From the NCBI RefSeq assembly GCF_037975245.1, contig NC_092565.1, forward strand, positions 15,031,499 to 15,095,498: 64,000 nucleotides of DNA, given 5' to 3'. Position numbers and translations under genes: made by a program. Positions 1 through 25,694 of this stretch are shown one piece after another. This DNA comes from Apostichopus japonicus (lineage: Eukaryota; Echinodermata; Holothuroidea; Aspidochirotida; Stichopodidae). The notes beneath the pieces are model-generated. The model was not told where the DNA came from, searched no databases, and worked only from the letters and a program-made list of their open reading frames with translations. The stretch's first letter is position 1; every line of letters begins with the position of its first letter.

Positions 1-826
1 ACATTAATCTTGTTGAGCAACAAGCAACAGTTTTGTATCAGCTGCTTTAGATGCTTATTAAAGTGATTCTGTGTATTTCGAAAAAAGGAAATACATCAAA
101 CTGTTCATTTTCAAACATTTCCAAACATGAAACTTTGTTAAAGCTGCCGATTGTACCAACCATGAAAAATGAGAAGGTTTTAACAAGCTCATTTTGCCAA
201 AAGCGTTTCAATTAATTAAGAAATTAATCATCGAAAGTATCTAAAAACTTTATCCGCTGAAGACATGTGATTCATGTATTCTGTTTTACCCCATTCCCTT
301 TGATTTAATCAAGCCAATAAGAGAACGCACCGTAATGCATATTCAGTAACAACGAAGAGCTCTCTGCTTTCTCAAAGAACAGCTGATGTTCAGTATGTCA
401 TGTCTCTCATGTCTATAACAGTGCAGATAATTACAGTACCTCAGGGGGGAGGGGGAAGGGGAGGGGGAAGTGCAATATTAGAGACAAAACAGACCTGTAT
501 GAGAGGGGCTCAGTAAATTGGTGCATTCTAAGGCTATAAAGTAGGTATAAAATTATGTTGATACAAAAATTCTACTAAAAACTACTTTCAATTGTCTTTG
601 TGGAAGGTTCAGAATGATGGGAGGGGAGGGGGGGGTGGAGGCACAGTATAAACCCCTTGCATACATGCCTGTATTAACCTCAAACTGAAGCAAGGAGATT
701 TACAGGACTTGAACATAATGAAAATAATACAGAAAATATGCACAAATATTTGGAAGTACAGTTCACTTTTGTGAGCAGCCTATAATAGAAATAAAAATAA
801 TAACAACAACAACAATAATCATGATG

Positions 827-1012
827 AGGCAGTTATTTTACGCACTTAAGCAACCACGAATGTGGGAGAATCCCGCTTTCACACGGGTGGCTTCCAATTC
901 AACATTTTTGGAATCTTTTCAATTTAGGAAGTCATTTCAGATGAGAAAACCATAGATTGCTCTTGGATGAAAAACCCACCTGACAGTTTGACCCGGCCAG
1001 GATCTGTCATAT
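827..1012 (-). repeat. tRNA-derived SINE fragment (family B, copy 1)
   Basis: This stretch matches the body of the fuller SINE at 21461-21751: both share the aggcagttattt start, the block ending in gtggcttcc, the ggaatcttttcaa block and the gacccggcc block just before the B box. The copy lacks the tRNA-like head, so it is truncated at its 5' side, which lies to the right because the element is on the minus strand. A third fragment is at 28713-28780. Confidence 0.6.
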
Positions 1013-1129
1013 TGTTTCTCCTTATTTTCTTTTGAAATAAGACTTAATGTTTCCTCAACCATGCAGGCTTTCAGCTATTACAGTATGAGTGAGGAAGGTT
1101 TTTTCAATATATGGTATAATTGTCAAGTA

Positions 1130-1560
1130 GCCCTGGAAGTGTAGTGACCACTCATCACCTCAAATGACCTTTGATGTCTGCAGAAACAAAAGGGTTCTAA
1201 TGTACTTAGGGAAGTTGGATCCTCGAAAATTCAAGCTTTTCATTTTGAACTTGAAAGCATTTTACAAGGGTTTTCAGACTTTGACCTCTGTTGACATGAA
1301 ATAACCTTTGCCCTTCACAGAAAACATGCTTCTCCACTCAATAAGGTGCATCCGTCTACTACTGTACATATATGAAGTTCATCCCAACATCAACTTTGTG
1401 GGTTAATATGTTTACAAGGTTTTCACAATGTGACCTCTGTTGACCTCTGTTGGCTTTTGACCTCCACAGAAATCAATGAGCATCATAGATCTGCTCAATT
1501 TGGTGCTTACACATACCAAATATGAAGTTCACCCACCAAATAGTTTTGAGTTATCACCTC
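1130..1560 (+). repeat. Dispersed 'tgacctctgttgacc' repeat
   Basis: Two to three degenerate modules repeat in tandem. Each has a ttacaaggttttca block, a tttgacctctgttgac block, a gacctccacagaaa block and an atatgaagttcatcc block. A related copy lies at 54330-54560 downstream of ENO4. No open frame spans it and I cannot name the family. Confidence 0.5.
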
Positions 1561-2399
1561 TTACAAGCGAAGGCGTCGCACACGCACACACATATGACAC
1601 ACGCCATCACAATCGCAAAGGTTCCTTTTTGCCTTTGGCAAGGAATCAAATATCAGGTTGTGTTAAGAGAATAAAAGAGTTACATAATTCATATCTTTAT
1701 TTACGCCAATTTTTGCACCGTTATTTTTCATTTCGTCAATTTTAAGAAAGAGACTTTTACATGGGGGTTTCCCTTTTATCCTTTATTGAAGTATTGCTAT
1801 TGTTCAAGCATTTTGATCTGCAACTATGTCACAATGGACTATAGCTACAATACCATTGTTGATTGGTTTTATAGTTGGTTCAATATAAATCTATACAGTA
1901 TACCGTATCATGGATGCAGTGATGAAACTATGTACATCTGTAATAAACAACCAAACATGTAACATAATATCCAATATACGGTAATATAGCGTTCCCTTTT
2001 GTATATATCTCATCAAACACATCTATCCTAGTTCATCCCTACATCAAAATTATGCGATCTATCTTGTCTAACTTGTATGTCCCACCATCTTTTGTATTCC
2101 ATTCAGTGTATTCATTTCACTCACTATCTGGTACCACATCTACCATACACTTGTCTAGTTCATCCAATCATATTATCTTTTCAGCCATCATATATATCCT
2201 TTCAAACTTATCCAATCTGCAGTTTGAATGTCTAGAACATCACATGAAACATATTTTGTCTAGTCTATCCTATCAAAGTTTTCCATTCGGCAATTTTTCT
2301 GTCTAGTGCATCCAATCAAATCTATTTTTTCTACTTTCTCCTATCACAGATATCAAAGTTTTACTGTCTCATACAGTACATCGCATCAAATATATTTTA

Positions 2400-3015
2400 T
2401 AGACAGTACAGTAGTCTTTCCTTTCAAACTTATCCTGTATCTAGTTATGTAGTCTAGTTCATCCCACCATATTTTATTTCTAGTATACATCCTTTCAAAC
2501 TTATCCAATCTTTAGTTTTTTAATCTAGTACCTCCCATGAAATATATTTTTTATGGTAAATAGTTTCAAACTTACCCAGTATCTAGTTTAGTAGTCTAGT
2601 TCATCCCATCATATTTTATTTCTAGTATACATCCTTTCAAACTTATCCAATCTTTAGTTTTTTAATCTAGTACCTCCCATGAAATATATTTTTTATAGTA
2701 AATAGTTTCAAACTTACCCAGTATCTAGTTTAGTAGTCTAGTTCATCCCATCATATTTTATTTCTAGTATACATCCTTTCAAACTTATCCAATTTGCAGT
2801 TTTTCAGTCTAACTAGTACATCCCATGAAATATATTTTTTATAGTATATACTGTAGTTTCAAACTTATCTAGTTTAGTAGTCTAGTTCATCCTATCATAG
2901 TTTATTTCTAGCATACATCCTTTCAAACTGATCCAAATTGCAGTTTTTCAGTCTAGTACCTCCCATGAAATATATTTTTTATAGTATATAGTTTCAAACT
3001 TATCCAGTATCTAAA
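2400..3015. repeat. Tandem array, about 142-bp unit, four copies
   Basis: The landmark tctagttcatccca/t recurs with its tcat at 2459, 2601, 2743 and 2887, giving periods of 142, 142 and 144. Each unit carries, in order, attttatttctagtatacat, cctttcaaacttatccaat, a tctagtacctcccatg block and aaatatattttttat. Shorter, more degenerate relatives extend left to about 2030. There is no coding potential. Confidence 0.85.
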
Positions 3016-3205
3016 CTAAACCAAACTACTGTAAGAGACAAACCAGCCTTTCCCAATCATATTGCTTGGATCATACCAAATACATTTTCATTAAAATATT
3101 CCTTCCCCACCCCTTTTTCTTACTCTTTTATTGAATTGCACTTATAATTAATATATATACATATCTAAATTGGGAAAATTCTTAGTTCTTAAGTAAACTG
3201 TCTAA

Positions 3206-3862
3206 CAATGACTATTAATCTAGTAGCCACTTCATACCTTGTACGGCATGATCTTATGTAAAACGCCATATAAACATATAAATTCACAATGTCAGGTCAG
3301 CCTTCTCTTTGAAGTTAAGTTCTGCTGTTGTATAACATACTGTACATGTATACTGTAAACATGATTTTCCCCAAAACCTTTAACAGGCTCAATTTTGAAA
3401 GGACACAGCACAGAGCAATCCAGAGGTCACATGGTTGCTATCAAAGGGCTTTTTCCCTAATTCCACAATAAGTTCTATTTTTGGTCTAACCTTTGACTTG
3501 CTTGGCTGGTTGATTTCCACAATGACTAAAACTGTCAAGCAATGACTATTAATCTAGTGGCCACTTCATACCTTGTATGGCATGATCTTATGTAAAACGC
3601 TGCATATTGTAAACATAAAAATACACAATATCAGGTCAGCCTTCTCTTTGTAGTTCAGTTCTGCTGTTGTATAACATATGTACAGCATACTGTAAACATG
3701 ATTTTCCCCAAAACCTTTTACAGGCTCAATTTTGAAGGACACAACACAGAGCAATCCATAGGTCACATGGTTGCTATCAAAGGGCTTTTTCCCTAATTCA
3801 ATCAATAAGTTCTATTTTTGGTCTAACCTTTGACTTGCTTGGCTGGTTGATTTCCACAATGT
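3206..3862. repeat. Direct tandem duplication, 334-bp unit
   Basis: The block beginning caatgactattaatctag at 3206 is repeated from 3540 with only scattered substitutions and short indels, ending with gatttccacaatg in both copies. The two copies differ by a few percent, so this is a fairly recent segmental tandem duplication. No gene is evident in it. Confidence 0.85.
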
Positions 3863-4439
3863 AACTACTGTATAGGATTCACACCATGGAAGTAAAGAGG
3901 CGGCATATCTGTTTACTTTGTGTGTACAAACAAGAAGCAGTATCAGTGGCACTTCACAAGGAAATAAAACCCAGTTGCTAAGGGCTGCTGGAGCATCTGG
4001 AACTTCTCACTGATTCTAACATACTGTATATATATGCAACACAAGTTTTGGAAATGACTTAAAAGTTGCTCTTAAAGCCCTTCCCATATAACGGTATTAG
4101 GGGGACTTACCAAAAGTTTACTACTGCAAATAGCAACTGTTTACTTTTTTTTCAATTTTTTCAAAACAATTCATTGAACATGTAATTCACATCGATCCTT
4201 TTTGAAAGTCAAGACAAAGTTTCACCTTTTTGAACTTTTGCTACAGAATACACTTCCAAACTCATCTATTCAATTGATGCCAAAAGCCATTGATCATTCC
4301 TTGTAACGTTCATGACTAATGCCTCAGCGTACTTTCCTACCTGTACCTCTATTTGCAACTTTGCGATGACCCTACTAGGTATCCCATGACCCTACCACGC
4401 TTCCAGACTTCTCCAAATTCCTACTGTAAAATAGATACT

Positions 4440-4620
4440 ATACGATACCATACTATGTTGTACTGTACCATACCATACCATGCCATGCCAAACCATACTC
4501 TACTGTACCATACAGTACCATGCCATGCCAAACCATACCATGCCATACCATACCATACAATACTGTACTGTACTGTACAGTGCCGTATCATACCATACCA
4601 TACCATGCCATACTACTATA
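4440..4620. repeat. Low-complexity array of accatacc/tactgtacc modules
   Basis: The stretch is built almost entirely of 5-bp steps (accat, gccat, ctgta), with a longer copy of about 50 bp containing gccatgccaaaccata repeated at about 4480 and 4525. Open frames on both strands here are by-products of the 5-bp periodicity and are not genes. Confidence 0.85.
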
Positions 4621-4869
4621 TGTAGTGTCCAGACCATGCATCACTTCTCGACAATAAGGTGACCAGGGGTGGAGATTTTAAGGGCCCTTTCAGTCTGTTT
4701 ATGGTTCTACTATTGATGGATGATGGATAATGCCCAAATTTAACACATCCAAAACACTTGAAGGTAACTGAAATTCTCTTAAATATACCACTAAGCAGCA
4801 AAGTGTATTGACTGTCTACCATGTTAATTACAGGCTATGAAAATGATTAAATACTATGGACATACTTAC

Positions 4870-7800
4870 TAGTTGAGTCTAGCTCATATGCTACATTGTA
4901 TTCCATGCCTGGGCTGATTGCTGCGGCACTGTCAATAGTTTTGTGATCACTGTTTTGTCTGGTCTTGGAGGCTGCGTTTGCATGTGACAGAGAATCCTTT
5001 GAGTAACTAGAGAGAACTCTCAGCCATTCTACAGAGTCATCCTGAGTATCAAAACATAGCTGAACAATCTTCTTCTGGAGTAAAAGTTCAATAACATTAT
5101 CTCTGGAATATCGACTACCCGCTTCCAGAACTCGTGAACAAGTTTGCATGGAGTAGGTCAGAGTCTTGTCCGTTTCACACTCCAGCTTCAGTAAGCCATC
5201 GTTTTCTGTCTCGATCAATTTAGCACTGCACTTCTTCCAATTATCGCCTCTCTGCAAAGAAAAGTTAAGTAATGAAATTGACATTGAGGAGTGTTAGCTC
5301 AGTGGTTAACGCCGGTACCTTTCAATCATAAGGTCCCGAGTTCGAGTCACTCCAATATTAATGTATGTCGTCCAGTTACAGAGTTGTTGACAATTGACAA
5401 TTCATAACCATGGACGTTACACATGAATGTAAGAGACTGACTTCGGTCAGCTTGCAGCTTTGATAAGCCAATGAGGCTTCTTCGCGAGTTCCTGCTTGCA
5501 GGAGGATCTAAAATACATACATACATTAACTTTAGTGCCATTTAGTGCAATGTAGAACACTTCAAACCCAAATACCTTGCAATGAACATGTTTGACATCC
5601 CAATAATTCCTACACTGTTTCCACTTGGAATTTCACAGGTACCAAGTACAGTATTCAAAGAGGAAGGGGGGGGGGGATGAAGGGAGGTTACGATCAACTT
5701 TGGAGACTTTTATAATATTGGTAGATGCTCCTCACTATGAAAGCTTACTGCATTTATGGTGACTTACTCGGAATGAATTTTGATTTGAATTTCTTACAAA
5801 CACATGGTTCATGGTCACATTATGACATAACATATATGTATGCATTGCATACATGTATACAATACTGTAAGTGAATTTCATGTTTGTAATGCACTCCACA
5901 GAAGACATGGCTGAAGTATGTAATTTGACCAAGTGTAATAATACACAATTCATTGTACATACCAAGACCAAGCAGACCATGTACAGGTCTGCTACTACGA
6001 TGAATCATCCTAGGTTTATAATTCTTTGTCTTCGTAAAACTTTAATGTGAAATGGACAACTGCCCAGCTTACAACTACTTAGTTACTTCTTTGACATTAC
6101 TGTACATCAAACGGCGCTGGGAAACATTTCGTTGAATTGTGTTCACCATTTTGTTCATTATTCATTATTAAATCTTTTTCGACTGAAACATACAAGAAGA
6201 TGAGCTAAGACTTTGATGTTAACATTTCTGGGAAGAGGTTCCTTCTTCTTCTTAGAACTGCTGTGGAGAATCTATCTCTCCACCTACCTACCATTTCACA
6301 GCACAGGATACATCCTTCTATTTATTTATTTTCCCCTTGTCACAAATGTCACTTCTTTTCCAGTCATGTGTCACCACTTAACAACTTTTACGACCAATTT
6401 TTCTCAGAAAATGTGAGCGACACTTCCCACTGAACTTCCTACATATCCTGATTTTAAGAACAAGAGTTTACCATAGAAATTTGTTGACCCTTCACTATAA
6501 AAGCCAATTTCATTTCAAAGTGAGTTTTCAAAGTTAAAAGAATCATTAAAAAGTTTGAGTTTATTGCAGAAACAAAAGAAATGAAATACAGTTTTACATA
6601 AAATTGTGCAAGAGCAATATAAAATAACTTTTCCTTGCTATCATCTGAGAAACTACTCTAAACAGGAACAGTATCATCTGCAACTACACAAACAGATGAA
6701 ATCCTATGTTAGCATCAACTGTTAACATCAGCTCCCCATATCTTCAAAAATTATGAACAATTTTCTCTGTTAGACTTTCCATTAAATTTGTTTTCCTAGT
6801 ACTGTTGACTTGAAAGTGAAAATTTTTTTTTAGATGTAGTCTTTATGAACATTTAAACGTGATAATACTTCACAGTTAGGCTTGAAGCACTTAAAATGTG
6901 ACTGTAAATGGTTAAAGGACCATTCCCTACACTTAGTACAATACATTTTGAATTATGGGATATTTTTTTGAACACCATAAATATATTTCAGATTGTGATC
7001 TGTATGCCAAACGTGCCATTTTGGTGGACAAACAAATATAGGATACACACAGTATAAACCACAGAGCATCTTCCAAAATCATCATCACACGGCAAACCTT
7101 CAAAGAGGCATTGGCAGTATCAGCACCAAGTAGACTAGTTAACGATAATCCTCAGTGCTGGCCTTTCCTGGAACAATGTACAGTACACATGTTTTTAAAG
7201 GGCTATTCCAGTGGCAAACAATGTGATACTTGTTTTAAAATGTTAAATATTCTATATTGAACATTTGTTGAAACCCATCTAGGTATCTTGTTCCTAGGTT
7301 ACTCTAGATATGGTTGTGTGAATGTTAACTACTGTATATAAACCCTTTCTTCCTGGATGATACTGTAGTAAGAATTAAGCGTCAACATGGTAGATATTCT
7401 TCCAAAGATTAATTTTCCATTTTAATTTTTGTTGTGGATTCTCCTTGAAACGTGACACATTTCTTTTGCTTAGTAGTCAATGTTATCTTCATAAAACTTT
7501 AAATCAATATCTACTGTATGCAATTTTTTTGTAAGAATATTATCTTCCTCACTGGAAAATGATTTTATACATGATGAAAAACAACAGATGTTTCAACTTA
7601 ATTGTCATTACCATCCCTGCTGTTGCCAGATGCATTCATAAAATTTCATCTAATTACAAAAAAAAATGTATCTCCACAATTATATAAAATGTTTCTAAAA
7701 ATACAGATGTCTAAATAACAACATTTGTTGTTAAAAAAAGGAATTTCAGTCACCAAATATCCTTTAAAAGTGTGTGAAGACTCGGGCAAAAAGAAATGTC

Positions 7801-9169
7801 TAATGCTGGTAATCTGACTTAGTTTCGGACAAGGTGTAACAGAAGTGTTAGACACCACCATCGATCCCAGAAAATACACACACAGCTTGCTACCGTCGGT
7901 AATTAGACACTAGTGTACAGTCAGTACATACAGCTGCGGTCAATACCCACAGCACAGTGTACAAACGATACAGAGATGGACATCTCAGGTCCAGCTAAAG
8001 ATAACAAGGTATCACGTTTCATTACTGTCTGCATTTTGTAGTGACAAGAGAAAAACTTCACTTGCAAGCAACGGAAAGTTAACTTTCTTTAAATGGCGGC
8101 ACGCTGTTTGGGGCGAGTCTTCAATGCCTTTAAGTCATTTGATGGTTCTCTTTTCTCAGCTCTTATTGATAAATCATTTGATAAGTGATGAAAACATGTA
8201 CTAGACAAGGGGTAGGATTATTTGATTATCATTTGATTATTTGACATGAGATATTTTAAACATGTCTACACCAACAAGCCAGACATATATTTTGTTTCCA
8301 GAGTCTTTAAAAAGACACAGTAGATTTGAATGCATGTGTCTTATGTGCAGTAGAAACAGCATTTTACAATTCTAGCCAATTGCTGAAAGTTGCAAGTGCT
8401 TTTAAACCTTAAATCTTCTGGCTAAAATTGAGTTCTCATAGGTATTTTCCTGAATGAATTGACACATCTGATACTGGAAAGGCCTGTGGGAGCTAACATA
8501 TCATATTTGATGATTAAAATAAGCAGTAATACAGGCCTGGGCAAATATTAGTAGGTACCAAAATCATCTTAAGTTTTAAATTGATGATTGTGTATATATT
8601 CTTAATGTCTATACTGGCAAACAAAAAATCCAACTTGGCCAAGACTAAGCCTGAGGTGGATTTACGACCGTTGCAGGTCGATTACATAATCACAAACTTT
8701 CCTAGCTATACAGTAGTGTGCTATAATTGGAGCCAATATAGCAGAGCTTTAACACTGGTTTGAATTGTAAGACCATGCAGCTATAGATATAGACTCAGTA
8801 CAATGCCAATACTGTAGAGTAATGCTTACCCACAGACAGGGAATACTTACTACTTAGCCTACCAACAATGCCTTGTACCCGGACAGTCTGATTTGACCGT
8901 CAAGTAATATATCTACATATTTACGTGAAACGTTTCAACCTGGTTAGGCTATGACTAACTAGTATTAGTAACAGTAGTACGAGCTAGTTCTAGTCCCTAC
9001 TACTAACTACTGTAGTAGTAGTAGTGTAGTGTACACGATATTTACTAGCGGCTCGTAATGATATGCCTAGCAGATAAACTATTGCATGAAGGAAACTGAC
9101 TTTTCCTACCCTGACAATAACACCCTTATGGTATCTGTACAAAGTACCACTCTTCACCACGTTCTCCAT
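4870..9169 (-). CDS. DOK-like adaptor protein, PH-domain part (partial)
   Basis: Two exons join in frame on the minus strand. Exon 1 is 9169-9110 (20 codons from an ATG, donor AGG|GTAGGA). Exon 2 is 5251-4870 (acceptor TTTGCAG|AGAGG, donor ACTA|GTAAGTATG). The product opens with a short MENVVKSGTLY lead, then has beta-strand/loop spacing typical of a PH domain: a WKK near residue 25, a hydrophobic LLKLE strand, and a C-terminal helix with a conserved Trp (VEWLRVLSS) near residue 106. A Ser/Thr-rich linker follows, then MEYNVAYEL at the exon end, where DOK1/2-type docking proteins enter their PTB domain. DOK proteins bind activated tyrosine kinases under the plasma membrane. PH domain is fairly sure; DOK membership is inference. 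Downstream exons are not seen, so the gene is partial. Its intron holds a SINE and a TIR element. Confidence 0.6.
5286..5530 (+). repeat. tRNA-derived SINE (family A), apparently full length
   Basis: The head (about 5286-5357) carries a Pol III A box (tagctcagtggttaac) and a B box-like gagttcgagtc, with GGAGTG at the 5' side able to pair with CACTCC at the 3' side as an acceptor stem. The anticodon stem acctt/aaggt encloses eight bases rather than seven and the T stem is broken, so this is not a working tRNA. A tRNA-unrelated body follows, with a small actgacttcggtcag hairpin, then a short acatacatacatt tail. It lies just upstream of the PH exon's acceptor, within the DOK-like intron. Confidence 0.8.
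7197..7345 (+). repeat. Dispersed repeat beginning aaagggctattccagtgg
   Basis: The first 18 bases recur exactly at 19482, followed in both places by a related stretch (acaatgtgatac / acagtgtgtgac, then a block ending in atatggttg). Divergence is high, so this is an old interspersed family with unknown ends. Confidence 0.35.
7762..8134 (-). mobile_element. Non-autonomous TIR element (MITE-like), copy 1
   Basis: This 370-bp segment is an inverted copy of 26455-26814. Its own ends are inverted repeats: tgtgaagactcg near the left end and cgagtcttcaatgcctttaa at the right. Landmarks shared with the other copy include the ttgacc...cagctgc/tagctgt block, the ggacatctcaggtccagctaaagat block and the aagttaactttc block. 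Outer ends sit in cctttaaa/ctttaag, which suggests a TTAA-like or TTTAA-like target. There is no transposase frame. Confidence 0.7.
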
Positions 9170-12100
9170 TCCTCAAATTTCTTTCTGTAATCATAAGACC
9201 ATTGCTCTTTAGAAAACCAGCTTATCCAACCACGCACAGAAAGGCCTTTTCACGATTTCCGGCAATTACAATTGCATGTCATTTCCCCACAGAAATCATA
9301 ATACACAGAAACACGGAAACATTACAACGTCTGTGGTCAAGTTCTGTGTACCGAGCTAGCGAAGTTAGTTCAAGCGAACTACGATTGTCACTTGCGCGAG
9401 AGGAAACTTTAAAAATACTTCCGTATCTCTTTGGATTGTGCTATTCAATAAAACTTTCTCATTTGAGTCAAAACTATGAATCTCACGCAAACATGACGAA
9501 CGATAATATTATAAGATATAAGACCTTGATTAAATATGAAATTTTCAAGGGAAAGGAACGTAATACCAATAAATGTCAAATGAAAAAGGCACGGAAGACA
9601 ACATTCACTGGTAGGTGATAGACGCACAAGTGCGCAACATTGATGGTGTGCACAGATCAGTGATGGTGTGCAAGCAGCGTGGACTCAGTAAACTATTACA
9701 GTATCCTATCTTCACGATCTATAAAGACCTTACGTTCCACGAAATTATGTATTTTGTATATAATATTGCTATTTCCCAGTATGTAAGTATAATGTGACGC
9801 CTGAACTTGCATGGACTCCGATTATGCGAGGCGTATACGTTAATGTATTTTGTCTGTTCTGCTGTGGGTCACGATAGTCACTGTCATTAATTTGGTTAAT
9901 GCAAGTACGGTTAAGAGCGCTAGTAATTAACAAATAATCCTTAAGATAAGTTAAAATCTGTTCAAATGAAGTTATGACCGCCACTGCATGGTATCCTTAC
10001 GCTCATTGGTCCTTACGACCTTTAGGCAGGTGTGTAAATCCCAGTTGAAAAGTGGGAGGGGGTGACATAAATAAAAGTGGAGACAGTCGAGAGCCGGGGT
10101 TGAGGAACATCGAGAACATTATGAATCGTCCAAATGTAAGGCTAATTAGTGCTGCTTTTCGATGTGCGTATATACAAGGGCCTTTTATAAAGATTTTGAA
10201 GTGGAAACCTCACGGGATAGCTGCCCCTGCCCCATGGGCTATGGCCCTGTTATTGGCATCAGTTAAGTTAAAGCAAAAATAAAATATTTTGTTAACATAT
10301 ATACGTAACTACTGAATTAGCAAAGGAGGTATAATGAGTACCATGGTTAAAATAACAACATGACTAGCAGCTTACCACCCAGGCTTAGCACCATGTATGT
10401 ACCTGACTCAATAGGCCTACTCCTATGAAATATATAGTTAACAAAAAAAAAAAACACTTAAAAAACTATCATGCATCGCATTGGTCATCAAACTGAATGC
10501 ACAATATAATTAACATGTAGTGTTATATTGCGTGTACGTGATAATACCACATACTATAAAATATGAAAGATAATAATATGGAAAGTGGATTAGCGAATGC
10601 TGCGGTCTTTCCTTATCTGATGGCTTATAGCATATAGCCAGCTCAGCGGTGTATGGGCGCGGTTCCTCATTTAATTTACACAATAAATGTAGTCAACCCA
10701 GTTGAAAAGTTATTTTTTCATCTGGGGAAGGGGGGGGGGGGCTGAGCAGATGATAATAAAACATTAATAACTATTAATCTCATAGCACTATGTTTCAGCT
10801 CCTTTTTATGAGATTCACAAGTCATTACGAGACCACACGCCAACCTTCACAAATTGGGGGACGTGTCCCCCTGTCCCCTCTACCCGTGATTAACGCCCCT
10901 CATTATATGATAGATCTACATATTAATAACATCCTGATCAGTCCGCCAATGAAGCCGCCTCATACTCCTCTATACCGTGCATGGGGCAGGGGAACTGGTA
11001 CTTCTGGTACCGGCTCAGGGATCTGACCGGCGCCGCATCCAGTTCCGAGCCTGCTAACCAGTATTGGGCCAATCTGCCTCTGCGTAGGGCATATTTCATG
11101 CCTGGTCGGTTCTGTTCGGACGAAGCCCCCCCCCCCCCCAAAAAAAAAAAATCATCAGCCCTTTTCCATTGTTATTTATACAATTTGATCATTCAACGGG
11201 CAACCAGGACAAGGAAATATCCATTCATCAAATTCTATGTTCAGCAATAGGCCTATATTAGATATCAAGAACACTATGAGTAGCATAATTTGGATACTAA
11301 ATTATTCTGCTTCCCAATTTAATTTTGATGTCAGTTTGAGACTATACCGACTTCATGAGTTCATCGCATATTCCATTGGTTACACAAAAATTCGTTTACA
11401 TGTACCGATAATGTTAAAATAAAGTTAAAAAAATCACCTTGCCCTTTGTTTTGGTAGTTCCAATTGTTCAAGCTATAATTGTTGTATACCATTATAAAGT
11501 AAATTTGAAATACGTTAATGCAAATTAATTTTTAGATGTTACAGAAACAATCCCACGTGTATACAAGTATAATGCTAACGAAAAATGTCAAAATGAAGCG
11601 AATTTATATAAATACAAACAGTCAACTGACAAGTTCACAAAACTACTTCGTTTTGGAATTTTGAACGACGTAGTCTACTTACCTTTTGCCTAAAACTATG
11701 TACCCTTTATACACTACGTGACTGGCACCTGGCAATATTTTAACAGTATATATAGTTCTCCTCCCCCCCCCCCCCGGAGCAGAGCCCTTTTTTGCTGTGT
11801 ACTTAGTGGGGTGGAAATCATTGGGTGATAAAACCACTACGTTACACTACAGACCATGGATACATGTGCACCCTAGTGAAGTAATATCTCATCTCAAAAT
11901 TATAGCCAGAACCGATAAGATAAGATGTAAAAATCCGTCTTCCAAAACGGCGAAACTGGCCGGTTTGGCCAATTCTTTCTTTGTTTTGCCACAGTTTGTG
12001 CTTAAAATATCTTTAAACGTCCGACTTTCAACTAAAAAATGTCAAACAGAAGTGGAACAAGCTCTACATCTGTGGTATACATGATATTTTTTTTACATAC

Positions 12101-13071
12101 AAAATGAGGTTTATTTTACCAGCCCACGAGACCTTCCCTTTATTTTTTGGCACAATGATTTGCATAGAGCATGTGGAGTGGGTGGGGGGGGGGTAAGGAA
12201 TAACCTTACCAATTGCTCAAAATCAGAATGAACAAAAAGGATATACATATATATATATATATATCTTACAGTTGGATACCGACAATGGATTTGTGATGTA
12301 GTCCAAACTTTTGAGGATATGAACTCCCCTCCGCGACTTGCGAATTCTTAAGACTCGGGCCGGAACACCGTACATTGGCTAAACAACATCGCCTCTACCA
12401 TTATAGTACCGTTCTCCATATACTTCCCTTATGCCAAATGTCTTTTCCCTATCACCCGTCACCCGATCTCTTCATTCTTCGTAGGGAAGACATCTCAGAC
12501 GAATAACGATATCACCCATACATACCCATACCTATACATACCCATACCTATACCTACCCATACCCATACATACCCATACCCAGACATATTCCATGCATAT
12601 TCAAGTCCACCCATCACATTACATAACCTTTCTGAAATGAGCGAACAGTTAGCTTATTGGAGGTATATGTATCTGGACACATGTAAATAAAATAAAGTGC
12701 TTGCGTTGCTCCTATTTACGAAAGCACTGGATCAGCAAGATAATTTTCAGTTTCAAATGACATAACAACACTTGAGCCTGTCTGTCGTTTCGTACGAATC
12801 GCCTTTGAATTTCCTGCTATCTCGCTTTTATAAGGAAGTTAGCGTAGCACTCTGTACTGACATTGGCACTGTGCTCACAAAATGCCAAATTCTCGCAGTG
12901 TGTTATTGAATTGCACGACAGCTCACATGTACCATACAGTGTACAAAACACAGACATTTTCTGTGGTACAAAAACACACCTAGACGTACACTCAGTTCGA
13001 ACGATTGCTAGTTATAGTAGTTGTAGTGTTACTTGATCGTTGGCCTGCAGAGGATTGATTGGCGGATTAAA
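9170..13071. other. Intergenic region between DOK-like gene and TEX261
   Basis: The two genes are divergent across this 3.9 kb. A CpG-containing stretch at about 9240-9400 upstream of the DOK-like start is a plausible promoter. Homopolymer G/C runs occur at about 10730, 11127 and 11763. A (ccatac)n stretch and a short (at)n run are present. Several open frames of 60-140 codons occur, including one at 9202-9618, but none shows domain-like composition or splice context. I see no gene. Confidence 0.55.
12511..12581. repeat. (CCCATA)n-type simple repeat
   Basis: Hexamer steps cccata with catacc/tatacc variants run for about 70 bp. Confidence 0.9.

Positions 13072-25694
<12,623 letters not shown>

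Larger units (their letters stand above)
1..4869. other. Left flank: repeat-rich non-coding DNA
   Basis: I find no convincing coding exon here. The stretch holds a SINE fragment, a dispersed repeat, a 142-bp tandem array, a 334-bp duplication and a short-unit array, each listed separately. If the DOK-like gene whose PH-domain exon ends at 4870 runs leftward, this should be its next intron, so downstream PTB-domain exons would be expected here or beyond the edge. I could not recognise any. G-rich runs occur near 446-470 and 620-640. Confidence 0.6.
5531..9109. other. Rest of the DOK-like intron
   Basis: Apart from the TIR element at 7762-8134, a G run near 5667 and a short copy of an aaagggctattccagtgg repeat near 7197, I see nothing structured. 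No exon with paired splice sites and sustained coding frame was recognised. Confidence 0.5.

Noticed and set aside
4353-4662. Coding frames rich in Tyr/His/Pro
   Set aside because: Created by the 5-bp periodic low-complexity array; open on both strands for the same reason.
5286-5357. tRNA gene
   Set aside because: A and B boxes are present but the anticodon loop has eight bases, the T stem does not pair, and an unrelated body with a repeat tail follows; this is a SINE head.
9202-9618. 138-codon plus-strand gene
   Set aside because: No domain, no splice context, and it lies in the putative promoter of the DOK-like gene.
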